Source of the DNA: an uncultured Flavobacterium sp.
GTDB taxonomy: Bacteria > Bacteroidota > Bacteroidia > Flavobacteriales > Flavobacteriaceae
Direction of reading: 5' to 3'
DNA length: 26,803 nt
Assembly (NCBI RefSeq): GCF_946220915.1
Contig: NZ_CAMIHH010000037.1
Span: 1-26,803, forward strand
Positions 1 to 7,112 of this stretch are shown here, one piece after another. The notes beneath the pieces are model-generated. The model saw only the letters and a program-made list of their open reading frames with translations, had not been told where the DNA came from and did not search any database. The first letter of the stretch is position 1. Each line of letters starts with the position of its first letter. The position numbers were made by a program, and so were the translations under genes.

Positions 1-2
1 GG

Positions 3-140
3 TGTGATGTTAAGCAAGCAATAGAATGGGCTAAACAGCTTGAGAAATTGCATGAGGAAAATAAGGCTTCAGATGCATGCCCTTCTACTAAAGTATACCA
101 ATTGGTAGAAAATCTTAGAAAATATTGTAAAATTGATTAA
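3..140 (+). CDS. C-terminal fragment of unrecognised protein (5' end outside window)
   Basis: An open frame runs from the window edge to a TAA at 138-140 and encodes about 45 residues. It begins CDVKQAIEWAKQLEKLHEE and ends NLRKYCKID. The composition is hydrophilic and helix-prone with Lys/Glu-rich stretches and three cysteines, and there is no membrane segment. I do not recognise the family. The stretch is more AT-rich than recA next door. The frame stays open through the whole visible stretch and the residue mix looks protein-like, so it is probably the end of a real gene. A chance open frame of this length cannot be excluded. Confidence 0.45.
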   Translation, partial: CDVKQAIEWAKQLEKLHEENKASDACPSTKVYQLVENLRKYCKID

Positions 141-185
141 AAGTGAATTTTCTTCGAAATAAATCTTTTTATTAGAAAATATTCT

Positions 186-193
186 TATATTTG
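186..193 (+). promoter_or_regulatory. Bacteroidota -7 promoter box upstream of recA
   Basis: TATATTTG matches the Bacteroidota sigma-A -7 consensus TAnnTTTG exactly. It lies 44 bases before the recA ATG, leaving a 5' leader of roughly 40 bases. I see no TTG/TTTG -33 element at the expected spacing, so the assignment rests on the -7 box. No LexA-type palindrome is obvious. Confidence 0.5.
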
Positions 194-237
194 TCTCATC
201 AAATAAAATCTTACTTTTACATCATATACCTTATAAC

Positions 238-1239
238 ATGAGCGGAGATAAAGAAGCAAAATTAAAAGCATTACAGCTAACATTAGATAAATTGGACAAA
301 GCCTACGGTAAAGGCACCGTAATGAAACTGGGCGACCAGGCGGTAGAGGAAGTAGAATCGATACCATCAGGGTCGCTTGGGGTAGACCTTGCCCTTGGGG
401 TAAACGGCTACCCGCGCGGCAGGATCATCGAGATCTACGGGCCGGAATCATCAGGTAAGACCACGCTGACACTCCATGCCATTGCCGAAGCGCAAAAAGC
501 CGGCGGCATTGCTGCCTTTATCGATGCGGAGCACGCTTTTGATCGCAGCTATGCCGAAAAGCTTGGGGTAGATGTAGAGAACCTTATCATATCACAACCG
601 GACAATGGTGAGCAGGCCCTGGAAATTGCCGAGAACCTTATCCGTTCAGGCGCCATTGACATCGTGGTTATCGACTCGGTTGCGGCGCTTACGCCAAAAA
701 GCGAGATCGAGGGCGAGATGGGCGAATCCAAAATGGGCCTCCATGCCCGCCTTATGAGCCAGGCGCTAAGGAAACTTACCGCTACCATCAGCAAGACCAA
801 CTGTACGGTATTCTTCATCAACCAGCTTCGCGAGAAGATCGGGGTAATGTTCGGAAACCCGGAAACTACCACAGGCGGTAACGCCCTTAAATTCTACGCT
901 TCGGTACGTATCGATATCCGCCGTGCCTCGCAGATCAAGGATGGTGAAAACGTGATAGGTAACCGCACCAAGGTAAAGATCGTTAAGAATAAGGTAGCGC
1001 CGCCATTCAAGACGGCCGAGTTCGACATCATGTATGGCGAGGGCGTTTCGAAAACCGGCGAGATCCTGGACCTTGCGGTAGAATTCGAGATCATCAAGAA
1101 GTCCGGGTCGTGGTTTAGCTACGGCGACACCAAACTCGGGCAGGGCAGGGATGCTGTGAAAACCCTTATAAAAGACAATCCCGAAATGGCTGATGAGCTG
1201 GAAATCAAAATAAAAGAAGTCATCAAAGAAAATATGTAG
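238..1239 (+). CDS. recA: Recombinase RecA
   Basis: RecA polymerises on single-stranded DNA and drives ATP-dependent homologous pairing and strand exchange. It also acts as coprotease for LexA-type repressors where these exist. The 333-residue product is a little shorter than E. coli RecA (353), mostly at the acidic C-terminus. Visible landmarks are Walker A GPESSGKT at residues 68-75, a Walker B-like strand DIVVIDS at 141-147, the L1-region EGEMGESKMG, and the L2-region FGNPETTTGGNALKFYAS. The ATG at 238 gives the usual short N-terminal helix before the core, and no longer alternative is needed. The gene has its own -7 box upstream and a strong terminator directly after the stop, so it is probably monocistronic. 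Identity is near certain. Confidence 0.98.
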   Translation: MSGDKEAKLKALQLTLDKLDKAYGKGTVMKLGDQAVEEVESIPSGSLGVDLALGVNGYPRGRIIEIYGPESSGKTTLTLHAIAEAQKAGGIAAFIDAEHAFDRSYAEKLGVDVENLIISQPDNGEQALEIAENLIRSGAIDIVVIDSVAALTPKSEIEGEMGESKMGLHARLMSQALRKLTATISKTNCTVFFINQLREKIGVMFGNPETTTGGNALKFYASVRIDIRRASQIKDGENVIGNRTKVKIVKNKVAPPFKTAEFDIMYGEGVSKTGEILDLAVEFEIIKKSGSWFSYGDTKLGQGRDAVKTLIKDNPEMADELEIKIKEVIKENM

Positions 1240-1246
1240 TACATTT

Positions 1247-1272
1247 AAAACCCGATTTAGTCGGGTTTTTTT
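1247..1272 (+). terminator. Rho-independent terminator of recA
   Basis: The stem is AAAACCCGA (1247-1255) paired with TCGGGTTTT (1261-1269), with loop TTTAG, and the T-run continues to about 1272. The recA stop lies 8 bases upstream. This is a textbook intrinsic terminator and separates recA from the following cassette. Confidence 0.9.
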
Positions 1273-1345
1273 ATTTTAATACGCAACCTTTTTGTGCTAA
1301 ATGCATCTAATGGGCGTAAGTAGACATTATATTTTGAAACGATTT

Positions 1346-1768
1346 ATGAAAAAGATTTTAGCATTACTTGGTGCATTATTCATCATTATTTCCTGCTCCC
1401 TTGATGAAGACCGGCTTAAATTCGAGATGGAATTTCTTCCTGCCGTTGCCGTAGAGGTGCCGGAATTCATGCAGCCGGGGCATACCTACGAATTTAAGAT
1501 AAAATACAACAGGCCTACGGATTGCTACTATTTTGATGGTTTTTATTATGAGCCCGACGGCAATGCACACATTGTGGCAGTACAGGCTTTGGTCATCCAG
1601 GATGCAGAGTGCAAAACACTGGAAGCCCTCGTGCCCGAAGAAGGCATTTTCCAGGTAACATGCTCACCCAATTATTCCCTGAGCAGCTACCATTTTAAAT
1701 TTTACCAGGGCGAAGATGCCACGGGCGAGCAGCAGTTCCTGGATGTAGAGATACCGGTTCATCAATAA
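1346..1768 (+). CDS. Small predicted lipoprotein, unknown function
   Basis: The 140-residue product starts with a lipoprotein signal, MKKILALLGALFIIISC, with lipobox IISC and the lipidated cysteine at residue 17. The frame is open upstream to 1301, but the ATG at 1346 places the charged n-region and hydrophobic core correctly. The mature part is acidic, probably beta-rich, and carries further cysteines (DCYYF, AECK, TCSPN). I do not recognise a named domain. The gene ends 14 bases before the sigma-factor start, on the same strand, so it probably belongs to the same transcript. It could be an envelope sensor or a client of that sigma system, but this is inference from position only. Confidence 0.75.
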   Translation: MKKILALLGALFIIISCSLDEDRLKFEMEFLPAVAVEVPEFMQPGHTYEFKIKYNRPTDCYYFDGFYYEPDGNAHIVAVQALVIQDAECKTLEALVPEEGIFQVTCSPNYSLSSYHFKFYQGEDATGEQQFLDVEIPVHQ

Positions 1769-1782
1769 AATAGTGGAGATCA

Positions 1783-2325
1783 TTGGGGTTAGACGAACTC
1801 ATAAAAGATTGTCAGCGCGACAGCATTAAGGCACAGGAACAGTTATACCGGCTATTTGCCCCAAAGCTGTTTTCGGTATGCCTTAAGTATTCACGTAATT
1901 ATGAGGATGCCCAGGATAACCTGCAGGACGGATTCCTGCTTATCTTCAGGAAAATAGGGCAATACCAATTTAAGGGTTCATTTGAGGGCTGGGCAAAACG
2001 GGTAATGGTAAATAACGTACTACAGCGCTACCGCACCGAAGGAATATTCGAAATTGTTACCGAGAACATTCCTGAGGAAACCGAAGTGGAACTGGATAGC
2101 GAGGATGTAAGCATGGATTTCCTGATGTCGATCATACAGGCGCTGCCGGACAGGTACAGAATGGTTTTTAACCTGTATGTAATAGACGGCTATTCGCATA
2201 AAGAAATTGCAGAGATGCTTGGCATTACCGACGGCACCTCAAAATCTAACCTTGCACGCGCAAGGATGATATTAAAAGAGAAAATTGAAACGCAGCAGGG
2301 AACACGAATACCTACAGCAAAATGA
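1783..2325 (+). CDS. ECF-type sigma-70 family RNA polymerase sigma factor
   Basis: The product is a 180-residue sigma factor with only regions 2 and 4, the layout of extracytoplasmic-function sigmas. Region 2 spans roughly residues 20-95 and includes LYRLFAPKLFSVCLKYSRN and an ED..DNLQDGFLLIFRK segment. Region 4 (about 115-170) ends in a helix-turn-helix with YSHKEIAEMLGITDGTSKSNLARAR. The only start between the upstream in-frame TAG (1771-1773) and region 2 is a TTG at 1783, so I accept a non-ATG start. The stop overlaps the ATG of the next gene by four bases (ATGA), implying translational coupling. That neighbour looks like its membrane-bound regulator. Family is certain; regulon is unknown. 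Confidence 0.92.
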   Translation: MGLDELIKDCQRDSIKAQEQLYRLFAPKLFSVCLKYSRNYEDAQDNLQDGFLLIFRKIGQYQFKGSFEGWAKRVMVNNVLQRYRTEGIFEIVTENIPEETEVELDSEDVSMDFLMSIIQALPDRYRMVFNLYVIDGYSHKEIAEMLGITDGTSKSNLARARMILKEKIETQQGTRIPTAK

Positions 2326-3965
2326 ATGATAAACACAACATAGACAGGCTCTTTCAGGAAAAATTCAAAGACTTTGAAGTTACGCCTCCTGAGTTTGTAT
2401 GGGAAAACATAGAGGAAGCACTCCGGGAAAAGAAAAAAAAGAGGGTTATACCATTGTGGGTAAAGCTCTCCGGTGTTGCTGCGGTTTTGGTAATGGGATC
2501 GGTATTTATCTACCCGTACCTTGACCGCACAGTTACCAAGGATAATCCGGTTGTTATTGACCGGAACGGCAACAAACGCATTACCCCTACTGATAAACCC
2601 ATACCAAACAACGGAACGATCCTGGTTGACAGCACCCTGATAAACTCCCAGAATTCGGCTGTTGCATCCGGAGAAAGCAATACGGGAGAAAACGGAAAAA
2701 CATCGGGAGGCCCAGCAAAAAAAGCCGTACCTGCCAATGCAACCGCACCTTTCCGCCAAAGCAACGATGCTATGGCGCATGGAAGCAAAACTGGCACCAG
2801 CAACAGTAACCTAAATAAGCGGCATAGCATACCCGAAGGAAACCGTTATAAAAAACACCAGCCTGCCGGCTATCACCGCGAAGCCATTGCAGGTACAGCT
2901 CGTTCGGATGCCGGTAAAATTGGAAATGACGTTAACGCCGATATACCTGCTAATACCAACCAAAAATTTCAGGAAAAATCAGCAAGCGGCACTGCTGTTG
3001 CAGGAAGTGACAAAGGGCAAAACAGGCCGGACATAAAATCTCAGGAGGAGGACATACCTGCCGGAACACAAAAATCGCCCATCATAAAAAATGACATACC
3101 TGGTGAGCAAGAGGCTATTGCCGAAGCCCCTGCTGATACCGCAACTGTACCTGCCGCAGAAAACCCTCTTGAAGAACTGCTAAGGGACAAACTTAATGGC
3201 AACAAGGACAAAGAAGAGCAGGTTGCAGAAAACGGCGACAAGGGAAGGTGGAACATTAAGCCCCAGATAGCGCCGCTATTTTACAATTCCCTTTCGGCAG
3301 GCTCGCCTATCGACGGGCAATTTGCCGCCAACAGCAAAAGCTTTGATAACGACCTGAGTTACGGTGTGGGGATCAATTATGCGGTAACCGACAGGCTTTC
3401 GGTTCGCTCGGGCATTAATTCGCTTAATCTTAGCTATGCTACTAACGATGTACAGTTCCGTCCCTCGCTTAGTGGCCATACCAACAATGTATCGGCAACG
3501 GCAAAAACGGCAAACATTGTAGTGACTGCACGGCAAAATCCGGCAAACATTCCAGGAGTGATCAATGGCTTTACAACCCTGTCTGTAAGCGAGCAGTCAT
3601 TTAACGGGTCGATGGTACAGTCTACAGGCTACATTGAGGTGCCAGTTGAAATGTCTTATGCCCTTATCAACAAAAAATTTGGCGTAGACGTGATCGGGGG
3701 GGTAAGTACGCTTTTCCTCAACGAAAATAACATTAGCGTAATTTCCAATCAGGGTTACAGTACACAGGTAGGCGAAGCACAAAATCTCAATAGTGTGCAT
3801 TTTAGCACCAATATTGGCGTTGGGTTCAAATATCGTTTCTGGAAGTCGTTCCAGGCAAATTTTGAACCTACCTTTAAATACCAGGTTAATGCCTATAGCA
3901 GGGATGCCGGTAATTTTAAACCCTATTTCATAGGGCTCTACTCGGGAATAAGTTTTAGTTTTTAA
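2322..3965 (+). CDS. Anti-sigma-like transmembrane protein with C-terminal outer-membrane beta-barrel domain
   Basis: The 547-residue product begins with about 42 cytoplasmic residues rich in charge (FEVTPPEFVWENIEEAL). One transmembrane helix follows at about 45-65 (VKLSGVAAVLVMGSVFIYPY). Then comes a roughly 240-residue low-complexity linker rich in Asn, Gly, Ala, Lys and Pro, and from about residue 310 a beta-barrel-like region with alternating aromatic strands ending in aromatic-rich GLYSGISFSF. The terminal Phe is typical of outer-membrane barrels. Proteins of this layout commonly follow ECF sigma genes in Bacteroidota. The four-base overlap with the sigma gene suggests the N-terminus binds sigma. 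If both ends insert as predicted, a single chain would span the envelope. Sigma sequestration is inference. Confidence 0.75.
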   Translation: MNDKHNIDRLFQEKFKDFEVTPPEFVWENIEEALREKKKKRVIPLWVKLSGVAAVLVMGSVFIYPYLDRTVTKDNPVVIDRNGNKRITPTDKPIPNNGTILVDSTLINSQNSAVASGESNTGENGKTSGGPAKKAVPANATAPFRQSNDAMAHGSKTGTSNSNLNKRHSIPEGNRYKKHQPAGYHREAIAGTARSDAGKIGNDVNADIPANTNQKFQEKSASGTAVAGSDKGQNRPDIKSQEEDIPAGTQKSPIIKNDIPGEQEAIAEAPADTATVPAAENPLEELLRDKLNGNKDKEEQVAENGDKGRWNIKPQIAPLFYNSLSAGSPIDGQFAANSKSFDNDLSYGVGINYAVTDRLSVRSGINSLNLSYATNDVQFRPSLSGHTNNVSATAKTANIVVTARQNPANIPGVINGFTTLSVSEQSFNGSMVQSTGYIEVPVEMSYALINKKFGVDVIGGVSTLFLNENNISVISNQGYSTQVGEAQNLNSVHFSTNIGVGFKYRFWKSFQANFEPTFKYQVNAYSRDAGNFKPYFIGLYSGISFSF

Positions 3966-4000
3966 GCCCGTTGGCTGGTTTAATTTAGATAGTTCGTAAC

Positions 4001-4027
4001 AAACGCCCCGCTTTCCGGGGCGTTTTT
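4001..4027. terminator. Bidirectional intrinsic terminator between convergent genes
   Basis: The stem is AAACGCCCCG (4001-4010) paired with CGGGGCGTTT (4016-4025), with loop CTTTC and T-runs on both sides. It lies 35 bases after the beta-barrel gene stop and 10 bases beyond the stop of the minus-strand acyltransferase, so it probably serves both. Confidence 0.9.
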
Positions 4028-4036
4028 ATTTCGCCC

Positions 4037-4777
4037 CTAATGTCGTTCCTTCAAAAGTTCCTTGTAAATTACCTGCCGCACCTTATCCTTCAGCTCTTTC
4101 TTGTCATCCAGCGTCAGACCTTTGGTTTCAACGAACCGATGCACTTTCGCCCGCAAAAGCCCCGGAAAACCACTGAAAAACCTGAAAGGGAATCGTTTTT
4201 TATTATCATAAAAAGTCATGGGCACAATCGGGATCTGGTGCTCGATGGCCAGGCGGAAAGCGCCATCCTTAAACTCATCGAGCAACACATTCTCATCGTC
4301 CGGCACGCCCCCTTCGGGAAATATGCAGATACTGAGCCCCTGGCTGAGCCGTTCCTGCGCCCGCTTGAAAACCTCAAACCTGCTTTTGGAACTGCTTCGG
4401 TCTACCAATATGCAGGTGCGCTTATAAAAAAAGCCGAAAATGGGAATTTTCACCAATTCCTTTTTACCAACAAAAACAAAGGGATTTTTTGATGTGACCA
4501 GCATAAGCATGATGTCGGTCATAGAGGTATGGTTGGCCACAAGCATATAGCTTTTACCTTTTTCAAGTTGCTGCTCGCGCTCAATGCGGTAAGGAAGACC
4601 CATCCCTATCAGGATAATCTTCGCCCAAAGCCGTGCCAGCATAAAAAACTGCGGATAAGTTTTTTCTGAAATTATGCTGAGGATAAGAAGTGGTGACAGC
4701 ACAATGATAGGGACACCCATAAGGATGTAAAACCACACGCGCCACAGTATCCAAAAAATGTACTTTACCACTTTCAT
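4037..4777 (-). CDS. plsC: 1-acyl-sn-glycerol-3-phosphate acyltransferase (PlsC/LPLAT family)
   Basis: This family transfers an acyl chain to lysophosphatidic acid, making phosphatidic acid for phospholipid synthesis at the inner membrane. The 246-residue product has N-terminal hydrophobic segments (about residues 7-57), the catalytic HX4D block NHTSMTD (His about 83, Asp about 88), a VGKKELVKIPIFGFF segment, and the glycerophosphate-binding FPEGG at about 153-157. I start at the ATG at 4777. The frame extends to a TTG at 4786, but that TTG lies inside a TACATTTG promoter box. The basic C-terminus ends in KELLKERH. The gene is divergent from trpS. Acyl acceptor specificity cannot be read from sequence; an ornithine-lipid acyltransferase is the main alternative. 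Confidence 0.85.
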   Translation of the reverse strand: MKVVKYIFWILWRVWFYILMGVPIIVLSPLLILSIISEKTYPQFFMLARLWAKIILIGMGLPYRIEREQQLEKGKSYMLVANHTSMTDIMLMLVTSKNPFVFVGKKELVKIPIFGFFYKRTCILVDRSSSKSRFEVFKRAQERLSQGLSICIFPEGGVPDDENVLLDEFKDGAFRLAIEHQIPIVPMTFYDNKKRFPFRFFSGFPGLLRAKVHRFVETKGLTLDDKKELKDKVRQVIYKELLKERH

Positions 4778-4783
4778 ACCCGC

Positions 4784-4791
4784 CAAATGTA
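4784..4791 (-). promoter_or_regulatory. -7 promoter box of the plsC-type gene
   Basis: On the minus strand TACATTTG matches TAnnTTTG. A TTTTG lies 23 bases further upstream, at the outer limit of usual -33 spacing. The box ends only 6 bases before the ATG at 4777, implying a leaderless or nearly leaderless transcript. Confidence 0.5.
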
Positions 4792-4823
4792 AGAATTCAA
4801 TCCTTATTTTTAACCAAAACAGT

Positions 4824-4831
4824 TACCTTTG
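4824..4831 (+). promoter_or_regulatory. -7 promoter box of trpS
   Basis: TACCTTTG is an exact TAnnTTTG match and lies 22 bases before the trpS ATG. It also argues against the longer frame starting at 4758, which would place the promoter inside the coding region. Confidence 0.55.
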
Positions 4832-4853
4832 TGAAAAATTTAGATTACCGATA

Positions 4854-5831
4854 ATGGCAAAGATACTTACCGGCATACAAAGCACCGGAACCCCGCATTT
4901 AGGCAACCTTTTGGGCGCTATACTGCCCGCCATAGAAATGGCTAACGACCCGAAGAACGAATCATACCTGTTTATAGCCGACCTCCATTCTGCAACGCAG
5001 ATAAAGGATGGCAAGACCCTTCGCGAAAACACCTATAGCGTAGCGGCTACCTGGCTGGCCTGTGGGCTTGACATTAATAAAGTAACCTTTTACCGCCAGA
5101 GCGATGTGCCACAAACTACAGAATTATCATGGTACCTGAGTTGTTTTTTCCCGTTCCAAAGGCTAACGCTGGCACATTCCTTTAAAGACAAGGCCGACAG
5201 GCTGGAGGATGTAAATGCCGGTTTGTTTACTTACCCGATGCTGATGGCAGCCGATATACTATTGTATGATGCCAATTTTGTGCCTGTAGGCAAAGACCAG
5301 TTGCAGCATATCGAAATAACGCGCGATGTGGCTTCGCGGTTTAACCACCAGATGGGCGAAACATTTGTACTCCCTGAGCCGATAACCAGCGAAGAGACTA
5401 AAATAGTACCCGGCCTGGATGGTGAAAAAATGAGCAAATCACGCAACAATACCATTAACATTTTTCTTGACGACAAGGCGTTGCGCAAAGTAGTGATGAG
5501 CATCCAAACCGACAGTACGCCGCTGGAAGACCCTAAAAATCCGGACACCGATAATGTGTTCGCTATCTATAAACTGCTCGCAACCCCTGAGCAAACCGAA
5601 GCCATGAGGGCCAATTACCTTGGCGGTAACTATGGTTACGGCCATGCCAAGCAGGCGCTGTATGAGCTTATTGTAGAGAAATTCAAAGACGTAAGGGAGA
5701 AATACCACTACTACATGGCGAACCTTGTTGAAATTGACCTCGCGCTTAAAGCTGGAGCTTACAAAGCCTCGGCTGTTGCCAATGGCGTATTGGGCAGGGT
5801 GAGGGAGAAAATGGGGTATCAGGCCCCCTAA
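4854..5831 (+). CDS. trpS: Tryptophan--tRNA ligase
   Basis: TrpS charges tRNA-Trp with tryptophan in an ATP-dependent, class Ic reaction. The 325-residue product has the HIGH-like signature PHLGN at residues 14-18 and the KMSKS loop at 192-196, with the usual GKDQLQHIEITRDVA segment between them. The ATG at 4854 gives the standard start MAKILTGIQSTG; the frame extends 32 codons further upstream but through the promoter. The last residues (GYQAP) and the TAA fall inside a palindromic repeat that begins at 5822, so the native C-terminus has probably been replaced by a few repeat-encoded residues. The catalytic core is unaffected. trpS converges on dprA. Confidence 0.97.
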   Translation: MAKILTGIQSTGTPHLGNLLGAILPAIEMANDPKNESYLFIADLHSATQIKDGKTLRENTYSVAATWLACGLDINKVTFYRQSDVPQTTELSWYLSCFFPFQRLTLAHSFKDKADRLEDVNAGLFTYPMLMAADILLYDANFVPVGKDQLQHIEITRDVASRFNHQMGETFVLPEPITSEETKIVPGLDGEKMSKSRNNTINIFLDDKALRKVVMSIQTDSTPLEDPKNPDTDNVFAIYKLLATPEQTEAMRANYLGGNYGYGHAKQALYELIVEKFKDVREKYHYYMANLVEIDLALKAGAYKASAVANGVLGRVREKMGYQAP

Positions 5832-5908
5832 CCCACAAGGGGGGAATCATCATCCTGAAGGTTTGAGTGAAGCTTCTCTCTCTCCTTCGGAGAGGGTTGG
5901 GGAGACGC
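5822..5908. repeat. Composite palindromic intergenic repeat between trpS and dprA
   Basis: Two imperfect palindromes lie side by side. The first is CCCCCT (5824-5829) and AGGGGG (5838-5843), and it contains the trpS stop codon. The second is CTCTCC (5880-5885), loop TTC, GGAGAG (5889-5894), followed by GGTTGGGGAGA. The second core recurs in inverted orientation at 12061-12098, so it is a dispersed element. It fills nearly all of the space between the convergent genes and could act as a weak terminator, although there is no T-run. Confidence 0.7.
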
Positions 5909-7012
5909 TTATATCGCCTCAAACAATTTCCCAGGCAATGGCCTTATCACTCCTTTAAGCTCCATTGTTAACAGTAAGGAAGAAAGCCTGAAAACCGGCA
6001 TTTCGCATTCCAGGGCAATAATGTCCATGAGTTCCTTGCCATTCCTTTGGAGGAAGTCGTATACCTTTTGCTCCTCGGGTTCCAAAGCCACGAACAGCTG
6101 CTTTTGCACGGGCTTTGTTTTCTTTTCTTCCAGTTCCCAATTGAGCATGTAAATGAGGTCGGCGGCATCGGTTAGCAGGTTGGCACGCTGGCTCTTTATC
6201 AGGTTGTTACACCCCATGCTGTATTTGTCGGTCACGCGCCCGGGCACGGCAAATACATCACGGTTATAGTCATTGGCAACATTGGCTGTAATGAGCGACC
6301 CTCCTTTGTCGGCGCTCTCTATGATGATTGTCGCTTCCGACAGTCCGGCAACAATGCGGTTGCGCCTCACAAAGTTTTCCTTATCAGGATTTGACGTACT
6401 CCAGAATTCGGTAAAAAAACCACCGTTCTCTTCCATTTTAGCTACATACTTTTTGTGCGGCTTCGGGTATATCTGGTTGAGGCCGTGGGCTACTACGCCT
6501 ATGGTTTGCAGGTTTTGCTCCATGGCGATGGTATGTGCGTGGATGTCTACACCGTATGCAAACCCACTGATGATAACCGGGTCGAGTGGCGCCAAATCCT
6601 CAATAAGTTTGCGGCAAAAGTCGGCTCCGTACGAAGTCATTTGCCGGGTACCTACAATACTGATGGTTTTCCGGTTGCGAAGCGCAATGCTGCCGGATGA
6701 AAACAATATAACCGGGCCGTCAATGCAGTGGCGAAGCCTTTCGGGATAGTCAGGTTCCAGATAAAATACAGGAGTGATCCCGGAATTTTGAATGAACTTC
6801 ATCTCGGCTTCGGCCAAAGCAAAAACTGAGGTATTCTTCAGGTTATTATACAGCATCTCACCGATGCCTTCAATGGCTGTAATCTGCGTCTTCTTAGCTT
6901 TAAAAACACCTTCGGCAGAACCGAGGTGGTTTATGAGGCGTTTGGCCACTATGTCTCCAACTCCCTCCACACGCATGAGGGCGAGGGCATTAAGTAATTC
7001 TGTGTCAGTCAT
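5909..7012 (-). CDS. dprA: DNA-processing protein DprA
   Basis: DprA binds incoming single-stranded DNA during natural transformation and loads RecA on it. The 367-residue product has an N-terminal helix-hairpin-helix-like region (residues about 5-65, including GVGDIVAKRLINHLG and IEGIGEMLYNNL). A Rossmann-like core with ISIVGTRQMTSYG, IISGFAYGVDIHAH, ENFVRRNRIVAGLS and KGGSLITANVA follows, and a C-terminal winged-helix-like segment comes after residue 300. I use the ATG at 7012; one codon earlier is a TTG. It is divergent from the HU-CCDC81/SPOR gene, with about 100 bases between. I found no exact TAnnTTTG box on its side. Sharing the window with recA is suggestive but they are not linked in an operon. 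Confidence 0.95.
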   Translation of the reverse strand: MTDTELLNALALMRVEGVGDIVAKRLINHLGSAEGVFKAKKTQITAIEGIGEMLYNNLKNTSVFALAEAEMKFIQNSGITPVFYLEPDYPERLRHCIDGPVILFSSGSIALRNRKTISIVGTRQMTSYGADFCRKLIEDLAPLDPVIISGFAYGVDIHAHTIAMEQNLQTIGVVAHGLNQIYPKPHKKYVAKMEENGGFFTEFWSTSNPDKENFVRRNRIVAGLSEATIIIESADKGGSLITANVANDYNRDVFAVPGRVTDKYSMGCNNLIKSQRANLLTDAADLIYMLNWELEEKKTKPVQKQLFVALEPEEQKVYDFLQRNGKELMDIIALECEMPVFRLSSLLLTMELKGVIRPLPGKLFEAI

Positions 7013-7078
7013 CAAAAAATGTTTACAGGCGGTTAAATAATCATTTTGGCATTGTTAATAAAATTTGTGGATAAAATT

Positions 7079-7107
7079 TTTGTTTCATCCGCGAATGGTT
7101 AATTTTG
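7079..7107 (+). promoter_or_regulatory. Promoter of the HU-CCDC81/SPOR gene (-33 and -7 elements)
   Basis: TTTG (7079-7082) is followed after 17 bases by TAATTTTG (7100-7107), fitting the Bacteroidota pattern of TTTG, spacer 17-23, TAnnTTTG. The box ends 5 bases before ATGATG at 7113, so the transcript should be leaderless or nearly so. This excludes the in-frame starts at 7065 and 7095. Confidence 0.6.
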
Positions 7108-7112
7108 TTTCT

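Noticed and set aside
4040..4492. A 150-codon open frame opposite the plsC-type gene
   Set aside because: The minus-strand frame has clear acyltransferase motifs; this one has none.
4758..4853. A 32-codon upstream extension of trpS
   Set aside because: It would include the TACCTTTG promoter box and the divergent acyltransferase promoter; TrpS proteins start at the MAKILTG position.
7065..7112. Upstream start for the HU-CCDC81/SPOR gene
   Set aside because: The extension covers both promoter elements (7079-7107) and adds residues unlike the family's start.
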